Source of the DNA: Mycolicibacterium aurum
GTDB taxonomy: Bacteria; Actinomycetota; Actinomycetes; Mycobacteriales; Mycobacteriaceae
DNA length: 64,000 nt
Direction of reading: 5' to 3'
Assembly: GCA_900078775.1 (NCBI GenBank)
Contig: LT549889.1
Location: 5,952,001 to 6,016,000, forward strand
In this document: piece by piece, positions 1 through 8,787 of the stretch
How positions within the stretch are numbered: the stretch's first letter is position 1
Layout of the letters: each line of letters opens with the position of its first letter
Program-made: the position numbers and the translations under genes
The notes under the pieces: generated by a model
What the model saw: only the letters and a program-made list of their open reading frames with translations
The model's database searches: none
What the model was told of the DNA's origin: nothing

Positions 1-698
1 GCCTCGCAGCTAAAGTTCTCACAACTGGCGGCAGGGTGCGGATTTCTGGACGTGCGTATGTGATCGGGGCCGTAGTTGGCGGGGTTTTCCTAGCATGGGT
101 GGTTATAGTGCAATCCGCTCGGCGAGGAGATTTCTCATTCGCTCGCGTGGGGGCGACGCTCGACTTCCTCCGGTCCTGGTTTGCAGGGTACCTGCCGGCT
201 CTAGCGCAGTGGAGCTCCGATACTGATCCACAAGCGGGTATACCGGGTTTGAACCTGTTGAGAGGTATCTTGACGCCCCTCGGTGTGGTTGAGGGGGAAG
301 GGTTTAGTGAGCAGATTCCGGTTGTATCGATCGGTAATGGCGCCACATCAAACGCGATGACAATTTTCCGAGTGCTCCTTCTCGATTTCGGATACGTAGG
401 GAGCATCGTGGTGTGTGCTGTTGCGGGGTTCATCTCGCAGCGCGTATACACGCGTGTTGTCAACGGTTCAATAAATTCGATTGTTTTGCTAGCAGCTGTA
501 TATGCAGCAGCGTTCTACTCCATTAACTACTGGTTCTTCGCCTACGGATCTCGTATCGGCGGGGTAGTACTTGCGTTCGTGGTGATCGCATATTCTATTC
601 GAAACCAATCGACTGAGGGCGTAACTGCGTTGGGTGCAAATAATAAAGCACAAAGCCCACTGGGCGGAATAGCTGACTGTGCTGATCGTGCGAGCTAA
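1..698 (+). CDS. Wzy-like polysaccharide polymerase, 3' part only
   Basis: The reading frame is open to the left edge of the window (codons from base 3), so the gene starts upstream and only about 230 C-terminal residues are present. The product is hydrophobic, with about four predicted membrane helices, a large loop after the first one and an SIGNGATSNA stretch before the next. This layout resembles the C-terminal half of O-antigen/oligosaccharide repeat-unit polymerases, which join lipid-linked repeat units outside the membrane. The role is inferred from topology and from the flippase, glycosyltransferases and Wzz-kinase next door. Wzy proteins have little sequence conservation, so the family call is moderate. 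Base composition is clearly more AT-rich than in the housekeeping genes to the right. Confidence 0.55.
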   Translation, partial: LAAKVLTTGGRVRISGRAYVIGAVVGGVFLAWVVIVQSARRGDFSFARVGATLDFLRSWFAGYLPALAQWSSDTDPQAGIPGLNLLRGILTPLGVVEGEGFSEQIPVVSIGNGATSNAMTIFRVLLLDFGYVGSIVVCAVAGFISQRVYTRVVNGSINSIVLLAAVYAAAFYSINYWFFAYGSRIGGVVLAFVVIAYSIRNQSTEGVTALGANNKAQSPLGGIADCADRAS

Positions 699-728
699 AA
701 TCGGCGGGATTTAAAAGTAAGGTTAACG

Positions 729-1484
729 ATGGTAAGTGCGTTGAAGAGTCGAATTAAGGCCGTACTGCCGGCGTCGGTCGTGAGATTTTACCAACAGAAA
801 CGGGTTGCACGGATTCGTCGAATCAACGAGGAAATGTCGACGAAGGAAGTTTTCACGCGAATTTATCGCGAAAAACGATGGAGCGTTAGCTCGCATAGTG
901 AATTTCAGTCAGGGTCGGGCTCTGGTGAAATTCTCGCTGAAGCGTACTCTAAGTTCGTTACCGATTTTGTTAAGGATCGGTCTGTCCTGTCAATCGTAGA
1001 CCTCGGATGCGGAGACTTTAATATCGGCAAGAGAATCGCTGGTGGCGGTTTGACTTATATTGGCGTGGACATTGTGGAGGATCTGATTGCCCATCACAAT
1101 GCCAAATTTGGTGACGATGAGATTGAATTTCGTTGCCTAGATATTATCGAGGATGATCTTCCACAAGGTGAACTCTGCCTCGTGCGTCAAGTTTTTCAAC
1201 ACCTTTCGAATCGAGAAATCTTGCGGGTCCTTCCGAAGCTCGCGGCGTATAAGTATGTGCTGATTTCAGAGCACTATCCGGCGGGCGACTTGTGTGCGAC
1301 TCCAAACATTGACAAGCCGCACGGCGAAGATACGCGGCTATTCGACAACTCGGCTGTATACCTTGATCATCCTCCTTTTTCGTTAGAAAATGTGACTACG
1401 GTTTTCTCGATCGATGCGCCGTCGGTCGTGGCCGATGGGGAGACCATCAGGACTATCTTAATAGATAACACCATCAATACTTGA
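729..1484 (+). CDS. class I SAM-dependent methyltransferase
   Basis: The 251-residue protein has the SAM-binding motif I VDLGCGDFNIGKRI at about residues 90-103, followed by an acidic strand-2 end (YIGVDIVEDLI) and the motif VRQVFQHLSNREIL typical of Rossmann-fold methyltransferases. The first 60 residues are basic and may form an amphipathic lead-in. It lies 30 bp after the Wzy-like gene on the same strand, inside the polysaccharide island. It therefore probably methylates a sugar, a lipid-linked repeat or a chain end, as methyltransferases in such clusters often do. The substrate cannot be read from sequence. AT-rich codon use matches its neighbours and differs from the mycobacterial core. 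Confidence 0.75.
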   Translation: MVSALKSRIKAVLPASVVRFYQQKRVARIRRINEEMSTKEVFTRIYREKRWSVSSHSEFQSGSGSGEILAEAYSKFVTDFVKDRSVLSIVDLGCGDFNIGKRIAGGGLTYIGVDIVEDLIAHHNAKFGDDEIEFRCLDIIEDDLPQGELCLVRQVFQHLSNREILRVLPKLAAYKYVLISEHYPAGDLCATPNIDKPHGEDTRLFDNSAVYLDHPPFSLENVTTVFSIDAPSVVADGETIRTILIDNTINT

Positions 1485-1641
1485 GTCCTAGCTTCCTGGG
1501 GGAATGCACACTCAATCGCCAAGTACGTCGAAATAAACGTGCAATACTTCCGCCCGCGGATTTGCCCAAGCTCATAGCTAGTGAGAGCTTATCGTGGCCG
1601 TTAAGTAACATTGTCCCTCGTTTAGGAGAAGTGCCACACTT

Positions 1642-3390
1642 ATGTTGAGAGCGCCGCTATTTCGCTATGTCAGGCACCTGCCGCCTAAAATGTTGATCGG
1701 AAAATTGCGGCACGCGGTAGTTTCCAGAGTGCTGCTTTCCCGTGCCGCGAGGCCCAAGCCGCTTCCATATATCGATTGGCCCAGTATTTTTGAGGGCGAA
1801 CAGCTCCGGGCATTCGCGGAGGTGTTCCGCGTGCATGGAGAACGGTTTCAATATAGCTGTGATAAATTGCACGATGGTGAATTCGTAACGAATGGTGTTT
1901 CACACATATTCGGGAGTCCAGAAGAAGTGCAATGGACAAATTCCGTGTTGCCGACGCCGAAATACACGCGATGGCATCATGATCTTGCGTTCTTCTCGTA
2001 CGCGATTCCCTTAATACTAGCGGACCCCGATCGTGGTATTCCCACGATTGCGGCCATGATTCGCGCTCTGGACTCGCAACTAGTGCAGAACCCATCAGAG
2101 CTGAGGCGATTTCACTGGTCGCCCATAGCTGTGGCGTCGCGTGCGCTTTCATTGACGACAGCGCTGTCCCTAACTCCTCGACGGGCCCTAGAAAACCACG
2201 AAAGGGACGTCACTGATATCGGAAGTCACCTATGGCGTTCTGCTGATGTGCTCGAATTGGGGGTCGAGCGCTACCTGGGCTTCAACCATGCCGCGACAAC
2301 TGAGGCAGGATTGGCTATCACTTTACTCGTGCAAGGCAGGGTTGATTTTGCTGATCGGAGCATCGCGAATTTGGTTCGAGTCCTGGAGGCTGGCACACTC
2401 AGCGATGGTTTGTGGGCGGAGAGATCCCCCGCATACCACATTTATATGCTCGTATTAGTTGATGCTGCCATGGCCCTGTTAGGTCCTACGTCAGCGGATT
2501 TTAATCGCGTCGAGGCTTTGTCTAAACGAATGCGGCATGCGATGGCTGCAGTGGTGCATCCGGATGGCGAGATTGCGGTCTTCAATGACGCTGGCGTCGA
2601 TGACGCTCCAACGCCGAAGGCAGTCGGCTGGTCGCTCTCTGGTTCGCCCGCCAACGTCCTCCTCCCGGAAGCAGGGTTCGCCAGATTGTCACGTGGTGGC
2701 ACAGTCGTAATCATGGACGCTGGACCCATGGGGCCGGACGCGGCGATCGCCCACGGGCATGCCGACTTCTTGTCGATCGAGGTGAGTGTCGGTACCCGAC
2801 GTCTGTTCGTTGATCCGGGTGTCGCTTCAATTTCGGCAGGTACGGATCGCATGTGGACTCGGTCGGCCTCGTCTCATAATGGTCCGACGCTACAGGGCTG
2901 TGAACCTGCTGAGTTTTTTGGCGCCTGGCGAGTTGGCAGGCGTGGGAAGGCGTGGTTTAACCAAGAAGTGGACGAGACTGCTCAGGCTGTGGCGATATCT
3001 GGCGAGTGCGACGGCTATAGACCATGGGGCGTCACGGTCTGTCGTAAGGTCACCGTTGACAACGACGGTCGCCTCACGATCGACGACCAATGGTTGGATT
3101 GCGATGAACACCTGCCGGTTGTGACGTTCTTAGTACCTGGAGACTGGTGTGTACTCGAAGAGTCGGCAACTGGCCTGCGGCTCCAGCACACGGACGGTGA
3201 ACGCGTGGCGCTGCGTGTCTACGACGGAACTCTCGCGAGAGTTGACCGCAGTCGGTACTTCCGCGAGGGGCCGATGCGCGCACTTGGTGCGACTCGGTTG
3301 CAGCTGACTCCAGCGGGCGCGACAATCACAACGATAGTGGAGCGAGAGATCCAGTCTGCGCCGTTTCGGTCCGGCATGAAAGTTCGATGA
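1642..3390 (+). CDS. heparinase II/III family polysaccharide lyase-like protein
   Basis: This 582-residue protein has the heparinase II/III (alginate lyase-like) arrangement. An alpha/alpha-toroid half contains YLGFNHAATTEAGLAI at about residues 212-227. A beta-sandwich half begins with the family hallmark AHGHADFLSIEV at about 370-381, followed by the FVDPG motif. In lyases of this fold the paired His and Asn/Tyr residues bind and cleave uronic-acid chains; homologues also occur in exopolysaccharide clusters as processing or modifying enzymes. No signal peptide is evident. An AGGAG sequence lies about 13 nt before the ATG, longer than ideal spacing. It is the last gene of the plus-strand block and converges on the flippase gene. 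Substrate unknown. Confidence 0.75.
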   Translation: MLRAPLFRYVRHLPPKMLIGKLRHAVVSRVLLSRAARPKPLPYIDWPSIFEGEQLRAFAEVFRVHGERFQYSCDKLHDGEFVTNGVSHIFGSPEEVQWTNSVLPTPKYTRWHHDLAFFSYAIPLILADPDRGIPTIAAMIRALDSQLVQNPSELRRFHWSPIAVASRALSLTTALSLTPRRALENHERDVTDIGSHLWRSADVLELGVERYLGFNHAATTEAGLAITLLVQGRVDFADRSIANLVRVLEAGTLSDGLWAERSPAYHIYMLVLVDAAMALLGPTSADFNRVEALSKRMRHAMAAVVHPDGEIAVFNDAGVDDAPTPKAVGWSLSGSPANVLLPEAGFARLSRGGTVVIMDAGPMGPDAAIAHGHADFLSIEVSVGTRRLFVDPGVASISAGTDRMWTRSASSHNGPTLQGCEPAEFFGAWRVGRRGKAWFNQEVDETAQAVAISGECDGYRPWGVTVCRKVTVDNDGRLTIDDQWLDCDEHLPVVTFLVPGDWCVLEESATGLRLQHTDGERVALRVYDGTLARVDRSRYFREGPMRALGATRLQLTPAGATITTIVEREIQSAPFRSGMKVR

Positions 3391-3445
3391 CTACAAATCG
3401 CGGGGGTTGGCTAAACATGTTCAAATTCAACTGAGTGCGATGGTA

Positions 3446-3463
3446 TCGCCCCGAACCGGGCGA
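3446..3463. terminator. weak hairpin between convergent genes
   Basis: Arms TCGCCC and GGGCGA flank a 6-nt loop between the stops of the heparinase-like gene and the flippase gene. There is no T-tract on either side. The location suits a bidirectional terminator, but the stem is short. Confidence 0.25.
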
Positions 3464-3529
3464 CCAGTGTCGCCGCGGACGACTAGGACTTCATCTGGTT
3501 TTGCTCGGTTGAGTACCGACTGGCGATGG

Positions 3530-4798
3530 CTACTCAGCTCGAGAAGCATGCCGAGAAAAGCGCGCTAGTACAAAAATGCCGCGGATAGAATGAAGACGAG
3601 CTATGTACGAAAAGTACAGTGCCATGAACGTAATGCCGTAGGTTGCAACGACTGCGTTTAGCTCGCCCCATCTACTGACTAGGAGTTGCGAACCGATCCC
3701 GATTGCTAGGCCGATTGTCTGAAAAAGAATAACGTCGGTAGCGTTCCCCGACATCCTGAGTATCTCGTCGACCGGACCTCCTACGCATTCGCCGACAGTG
3801 CCGATCAACATAAGCGCGGTAATGACTCCAGCGCCGCGATAATCGTCCCCAAACACTAGACCGATGAGCGAATCGCCGAAGAGCGCAGTGACGGCGACTG
3901 CGGTAACCGCCAGGATAGTTGCGTACAGCGCTATGTGTGAGGCGTGATTCTCGATCGCTCGCCAGTTGTCCTGTGCTGCGTCTCGGGCGAGCGAGGGTCG
4001 AATTGAGAAGCGTACTGCGGCGAGTACTGCCGCTACGGCAGATACCAACCGACAGGCTAGCCCAACAAGTGCGGCATCAGCCTCACCGAAAGTCAGGCTT
4101 ACGACCCAGACAGGTGACCACAGGAGACACGCTTGTACGACACGGCCGGCAGCGATTATGGCGCCTTGTCGCCATGCGTCCAGCAGCGGTACGTCGGGCG
4201 TGCGGGAGCCGCGCTCACAGGTGAGCCATGCGTAGATCAAGCTACCGATTGCGGTCACAGTTGTGCCAATCGCTGTGGCAGCAATGACGGATTCAAGCTG
4301 ACTGAGGCCGGCGACGAAAATGGTTGGGACAGTGATGAGAATCTGGCCGATATTGGCAGCCGAATAGAACACGGCCGTACCAATCTCGCCTCGCCCGCTC
4401 GCGACGATTGCCTGCGCAGATACGAAGATGATTGCGTAGGCTGCCCACCAAGCGCCGGCGACCGCCGCGATTTGCCAAGAGTTGGTGTAGCTCTGCACGG
4501 CTCCAACACATATGGCGGCGCCGATGGGAATCGTTACGAGCGAGTATTTCAACCCGATACTAAGCAGGCCTGTCGCTTCGAGGGTACTGCGAAGCGCCAT
4601 GAGTGCAGGAACAAAGCGCACGACTCCATCCGGAAGTCCAAGTCCTCCTAGGAAATACGTTGCCAAGATGATGCCCATCAGGACGAAGTACTGCCCTGCG
4701 GCATCTTGGCTGAGGACGCGAGTGACAACCGCCATGATCGCAAATTGAACGAATACCGATGCGTACCGCGTTGAAATTGGAACTACATATTTGCGCAT
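3530..4798 (-). CDS. Wzx-like polysaccharide flippase
   Basis: This 422-residue multipass membrane protein has about 12 predicted hydrophobic helices. The N-terminus (ISTRYASVFVQFAIMAVVTR) is typical of the polysaccharide biosynthesis/MOP flippase superfamily. Members move undecaprenyl-linked oligosaccharide units across the cytoplasmic membrane to the Wzy polymerase. Its ATG follows the stop of the glycosyltransferase by one base (TGACATG), with GAGGTG as ribosome binding site, so translation is probably coupled. The AT-rich composition and neighbours support assignment to a Wzy-dependent exopolysaccharide or capsule system. Substrate specificity is not inferable. Confidence 0.8.
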   Translation of the reverse strand: MRKYVVPISTRYASVFVQFAIMAVVTRVLSQDAAGQYFVLMGIILATYFLGGLGLPDGVVRFVPALMALRSTLEATGLLSIGLKYSLVTIPIGAAICVGAVQSYTNSWQIAAVAGAWWAAYAIIFVSAQAIVASGRGEIGTAVFYSAANIGQILITVPTIFVAGLSQLESVIAATAIGTTVTAIGSLIYAWLTCERGSRTPDVPLLDAWRQGAIIAAGRVVQACLLWSPVWVVSLTFGEADAALVGLACRLVSAVAAVLAAVRFSIRPSLARDAAQDNWRAIENHASHIALYATILAVTAVAVTALFGDSLIGLVFGDDYRGAGVITALMLIGTVGECVGGPVDEILRMSGNATDVILFQTIGLAIGIGSQLLVSRWGELNAVVATYGITFMALYFSYIARLHSIRGIFVLARFSRHASRAE

Positions 4799-4799
4799 G

Positions 4800-5948
4800 T
4801 CACCTCGTCGGAGGTTTCCACGTAGTCACTGTTCCTCCCCGCAACCCTCTTATCACCCCGAGTCCGGTCAACAAAATGGAAAACAAAACGTGAATGGATG
4901 CCGAAATAGGCCCTAGCGAGAAAACGGATCCGAGGGCGATGATAGCCCCGGCTACAGCGGTGACGAATAAGCCCGTTGTCCATGACGTCGACAGGCACAG
5001 GGCTGCCAGGCCGCTGAGGAAGCCCGAGATAAGGAAAAATCCTCCATACCACCTCATCTGACGGTGTGACCAGAATCGCCAGCGCTCCTCTAGTGGTAGT
5101 CGCTTCAGATTTGGCTTTAGCCACATGTAGGTATGATATGAGCGCGTTGCGATGCGGATTCGTCGGCGGAAGTCGTCCTTTCTAGACGCGACAAGTTGCT
5201 CACGCGCAATGACTTGAGGTGCCTTTATGAGGCGAAATCTCTGAAAAACAACAGACATAGAAACTGTTAAGTCATCGAGCACCGTGTCCGGAAACTCTGG
5301 ATACAGAACCCGTCTGATTGAGAAGATTGACCCATCGGCGCCCATGACACTGCCAGTTCGCGACTCGGCGGACTTTATTCTTTCTTCGAGCTCCCAGTAA
5401 AGCCCGCCCGCATGTGCTGTGGGAGTCCCGCCACTGTCAACGTACTTTAGGAGTCCGCAAACCCCTCCCACCGTCGAATCGGAGTAGCTCGACCGGAGGT
5501 GGGGAAGCGCATCGACATCCAGGACCACATTTGCATCCGTAAAGATGAGAAAGTCACGTTCTGTGAGAGACGCGAGCAACTTCATTCCGTGAGCCTTACC
5601 GGTTCGGCCTTTTCCGCGGATCACGCGGATCGCGAGGTCTGCCTGCTCCAACGTTTGAGCTGTGGAATCCGATGAGCAGTCGTCATAGGCGAGTATCTCT
5701 AGCTGTGGGTATGCTGCGCGTAGCTGACGTAGATTGTCTATCTTGGCGGGCAATGAACTTGCCTCGTTGTACGCGCAGAACAATAGGGCAAATTCCCCGC
5801 CAAGCTGGGCGTCCACGGTGCTAGTGCGGACTGGTTTCGCGGGGTGCATCCAAAGCAGGAGAGGATATATTAAATATGGATACAGTGTGGCGAAGGCGCA
5901 TAGTCCCGCAATGATCCACAAAGCTGTCTCTATGAGATGACTATACAT
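4800..5948 (-). CDS. membrane-anchored family 2 glycosyltransferase
   Basis: The 382-residue protein has an N-terminal membrane helix (residues 8-30), a GT-A catalytic domain and two or three C-terminal helices, the architecture of processive-type GT2 enzymes. Visible motifs are LFCAYNEASSLPAKI, YDDCSSDSTAQ (nucleotide-sugar binding aspartates), FTDANVV (DXD-like, metal) and VLDDLTVSM (catalytic-base region), then RRRIRIATRS. It would transfer a nucleotide-activated sugar to the growing repeat unit at the inner membrane face. It lies between the flippase and the GT4 gene on the same strand. Donor and acceptor unknown. Confidence 0.85.
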   Translation of the reverse strand: MYSHLIETALWIIAGLCAFATLYPYLIYPLLLWMHPAKPVRTSTVDAQLGGEFALLFCAYNEASSLPAKIDNLRQLRAAYPQLEILAYDDCSSDSTAQTLEQADLAIRVIRGKGRTGKAHGMKLLASLTERDFLIFTDANVVLDVDALPHLRSSYSDSTVGGVCGLLKYVDSGGTPTAHAGGLYWELEERIKSAESRTGSVMGADGSIFSIRRVLYPEFPDTVLDDLTVSMSVVFQRFRLIKAPQVIAREQLVASRKDDFRRRIRIATRSYHTYMWLKPNLKRLPLEERWRFWSHRQMRWYGGFFLISGFLSGLAALCLSTSWTTGLFVTAVAGAIIALGSVFSLGPISASIHVLFSILLTGLGVIRGLRGGTVTTWKPPTR

Positions 5949-6002
5949 CTGTGAAACACCCCGTTCAGCATTCTAAGGTTTCTGCGTTCGCAATTGCATG
6001 CG

Positions 6003-7166
6003 TTAATACTTGGGTGCGTGACGATTTGGCTTCGCGCTAAGGGCGGTATGAACAATTCTTGCGTGTTTGTCCCAAGAAAGTTCTTTTGCGACGTAGGATT
6101 GCCCCGCTGCTGCCATCAGCTTGTAGCGTTCTGGATTGGTGACCGCGCAGGTCAATGCGGCCTGAATGTCTTTCAGTTTAGTGCCGTCGACAAGAATCCC
6201 GGTCTTTTCATGCTGGATGTATTCGGAGGGGCCGGAACCGCCCCCGGCGATTGCCAGGCAGCCAAACGACATCGCATCTGCGATTGAAAGGCCGAACCCT
6301 TCAAAATCCTCGCCGTCGCTCAGGTCGATCTGTGGATGTAGGAATACATCCGCCCATCGGTACAGGTCGGGGATATCCTCGCTCTCGACGTACCCCAAGA
6401 GCTCTATATTTTCACTGAGGTTGGCTGTTCCAATTTGTCCCTGAATCGCGGCAGCGAGCGGTCCTGTGCCTGCGATTCGGTACTCAAAGTTTCGGTGTCC
6501 AGCGTTCCAGAGCGCCTCAAACGCGGCTACGCATCCTTGAATGTTCTTCCGCTCGACGAAGCGGGCTAGCGTGAGAAATCGGATCGGTGTAGCAGTAAAC
6601 CGGTCCCGACTAGCACTCTGTACCGAATCCCTGTCGCTCACTATGTGCGATAAGCCGTTAGGGGCGACGATCCACTTGGACACCGCGACTGATTCGCCCA
6701 GGTGCTCGGTAACACGTGCGCGCGTCGCTGTGGACACAGCCACCACTGCGTCGGCTCGGCGTAGAACCTTGCGCATTGCGGGGCGGATGAGTCTGGGGAC
6801 TCTGAGCACCTCGCGGCCGTGTACTGTCACAGCAGTCGGCGTTCGGCGGCGCGCGGCGAATAGGGTCATAGCTGGACGCCAAGTTGTGGCGTGATAGAAA
6901 TCGAATGAATACCGGCGTGTTATTTGGTATGCGGATAGGCACATCTTCAAAGCTGTAGTCAATTGGCGCCCGGAGCCTGTGTTATAGACCGGTATACGGC
7001 CCTCTGGATACCTGCGATCCTGCCATCCTCGACGACCTACTGTCTGAGTGATGACCGTGACGTGAATACCCATCCTGAGGTAGGCTCGTGCAATTTGCTC
7101 TGAATAAGTTTCTACTCCGCCCGTGACCGGGGGGAAGGCCTTGCATAATAGCAGTGCCTTACCCAT
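6003..7166 (-). CDS. family 4 (GT-B fold) glycosyltransferase
   Basis: From the ATG at 7166 the product is 387 residues. This start is preferred because GAGGAA lies about 6 nt upstream and the family N-terminus (KALLLCKAFPPVTGG) begins directly. An in-frame ATG at 7196 overlaps the preceding stop by one base and would add 10 residues. GT4 features are GGVETY near the N-terminus, VTVHGREV, VSTATRARV, PNGLSH, LARFVERKN, and the C-terminal nucleotide-binding EX7E region EGFGLSIADAMSFG followed by GGGSGPSEYI. It is a cytoplasmic retaining glycosyltransferase, probably adding one sugar of the exopolysaccharide repeat unit. Specificity unknown. Confidence 0.85.
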   Translation of the reverse strand: MGKALLLCKAFPPVTGGVETYSEQIARAYLRMGIHVTVITQTVGRRGWQDRRYPEGRIPVYNTGSGRQLTTALKMCLSAYQITRRYSFDFYHATTWRPAMTLFAARRRTPTAVTVHGREVLRVPRLIRPAMRKVLRRADAVVAVSTATRARVTEHLGESVAVSKWIVAPNGLSHIVSDRDSVQSASRDRFTATPIRFLTLARFVERKNIQGCVAAFEALWNAGHRNFEYRIAGTGPLAAAIQGQIGTANLSENIELLGYVESEDIPDLYRWADVFLHPQIDLSDGEDFEGFGLSIADAMSFGCLAIAGGGSGPSEYIQHEKTGILVDGTKLKDIQAALTCAVTNPERYKLMAAAGQSYVAKELSWDKHARIVHTALSAKPNRHAPKY

Positions 7167-7195
7167 TCGGCATTCCTCGTCGGCCGTTGGCTCCA

Positions 7196-8710
7196 TTACG
7201 TGGGGCCGCCCGTGGGGATGTCGGCGCTAGATTGGGAATCTTCGGCAACATCGCCTGTGGCAGTTCGCCCCGGCGAGGTATCGAGCTCAGTACCTTTGGA
7301 TCGATTGGCGCGATGAATTGCCTGCGTCCTCTGTGCAGTGCCGGCGTCTTCGTCGCTGTTGCCATAGCCATAGGAATAGGCATAGCGAGAAACTGAATTT
7401 CCACGCGTAGGAACCATTGTGAAAAACGCGCCGAGAAGTCTGGCGTTCACGCTCCGTAGGGAGTCCACTGCGTGCGTAAGTTGATCGCGTTTGGTTTGTC
7501 CGTAGCGCGCCGCGATGAGTACCCCATCGGCGCCAGCTGCCAGAATCGCCGCATCCGTTACCGCTAGTAGTGGTGTCGAGTCGACGATCACGTAATCGAA
7601 ATCAGCGCGTAGTTCGCTGAGTAATTTCTGAGCTGTGACTGAACCAAGAAGCTCGCTAGGGTTGGGGGGGATGGCGCCCGAGGCTAGCACCGTCAATCCA
7701 GCGACCCCAGTCGGTTGTAGCGCTTCGGAAAGCGAGGCTTGGCCGCTGAGGACCGTACTCAGGCCTACCAGTCCGGACAGGCCGAGGTATTTGTGCAACG
7801 AAGGTCGCCGGAGATCGCCGTCGACGAGCACCACGCTGTGCTCCGCCTCGGCTAACGCCAACGCAATATTTATCGCTGTCGTCGATTTTCCTTCGTTTGG
7901 AACCGAACTGGTGATGACAAACGAGCGCGGGGGGTTGTCAACTGCGAGGAACTGCAAGTTAGTTCGAAGCTTGCGGAATGCTTCGGAAGTTCCTGAATTG
8001 TCGGTTTCAAATGATATGGCTGCAACTTTGCGACGTTCTTTGTCGAGGGGAATGTTCCCTACAACGCCGGTTCCCGTGATTGCCTCAAGAGTGTCTTTAT
8101 CCTTGATGGAGTTGTCCAAACGATCACGAAGGACGGCAAGGCCCAAGCCTAGGATTACTCCGAGGGCGAGACCCATCGCGATATTACGAGCTGTCTTGGG
8201 CACGATTGGGGTAGTGGGAATGGATGCACGTTGTTCGACAATGACGCGGGCATTCGGAGAAGATCCGTCTTCTGGTGTCTCGAGCTCACGTATCATGCTA
8301 ACGAACTCGTCGGACAACACGTTGGCGATGTCACGAGCGCGGACGGGTGACTCGTCGAGCACGTTGACATCTATCAACACTGTCGCATGTTTGGCGCTTG
8401 CCTCGATATTTTTTTGTAAGTCAACAGCAGCCATATCCAGCCCGAGTTTGTCAACGGTGCGTTGAGCCAGCGTTTGGCCCATGAGTAGCTCGGCATAGGA
8501 GACAACACGTTCTTGAGAAAAGCGGTTGCCCTGATATGTGTCAGCGAGCGAAGACCCGCCTGTGGTCGAAACGAACAGCCTCGTGGAAGCCTGGTATAGG
8601 GGTGTTGTTATCAACGTGACCAGCAATGCGCCTAGGGTCATTACCAGCGTGGTTACAGCTACGGTGACCCACCGCGCACGTAGAAGTTTCACGTAGTTCT
8701 GTAAATTCAA
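7196..8710 (-). CDS. Wzz-type chain-length regulator fused to BY-kinase
   Basis: This 504-residue protein joins a Wzz domain to a bacterial tyrosine kinase. The Wzz part has membrane helices at about 15-35 and 176-195 around an external loop. The kinase part has Walker A SSVPNEGKSTTA (about 269-279), Walker A' VVLVDGDLRRP (about 293-303) and Walker B FDYVIVDSTPLL (about 371-382). A C-terminal tyrosine cluster (Tyr443, 445, 447, 449) is the expected autophosphorylation site. Such proteins set polymer length and control export in Wzy-dependent pathways. The start is TTG, preceded by AAGGGG. The Ser/Thr-rich tail has no further domain. It is probably the first gene of the four-gene minus-strand transcript. 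Confidence 0.88.
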   Translation of the reverse strand: MNLQNYVKLLRARWVTVAVTTLVMTLGALLVTLITTPLYQASTRLFVSTTGGSSLADTYQGNRFSQERVVSYAELLMGQTLAQRTVDKLGLDMAAVDLQKNIEASAKHATVLIDVNVLDESPVRARDIANVLSDEFVSMIRELETPEDGSSPNARVIVEQRASIPTTPIVPKTARNIAMGLALGVILGLGLAVLRDRLDNSIKDKDTLEAITGTGVVGNIPLDKERRKVAAISFETDNSGTSEAFRKLRTNLQFLAVDNPPRSFVITSSVPNEGKSTTAINIALALAEAEHSVVLVDGDLRRPSLHKYLGLSGLVGLSTVLSGQASLSEALQPTGVAGLTVLASGAIPPNPSELLGSVTAQKLLSELRADFDYVIVDSTPLLAVTDAAILAAGADGVLIAARYGQTKRDQLTHAVDSLRSVNARLLGAFFTMVPTRGNSVSRYAYSYGYGNSDEDAGTAQRTQAIHRANRSKGTELDTSPGRTATGDVAEDSQSSADIPTGGPT

Positions 8711-8787
8711 AGTCGCCCCTTCGCTACAGTTCGACCAAATCGCCTTGCGACTGTTTTCCCGATGGATCGGGTATTACACGCCCATTT

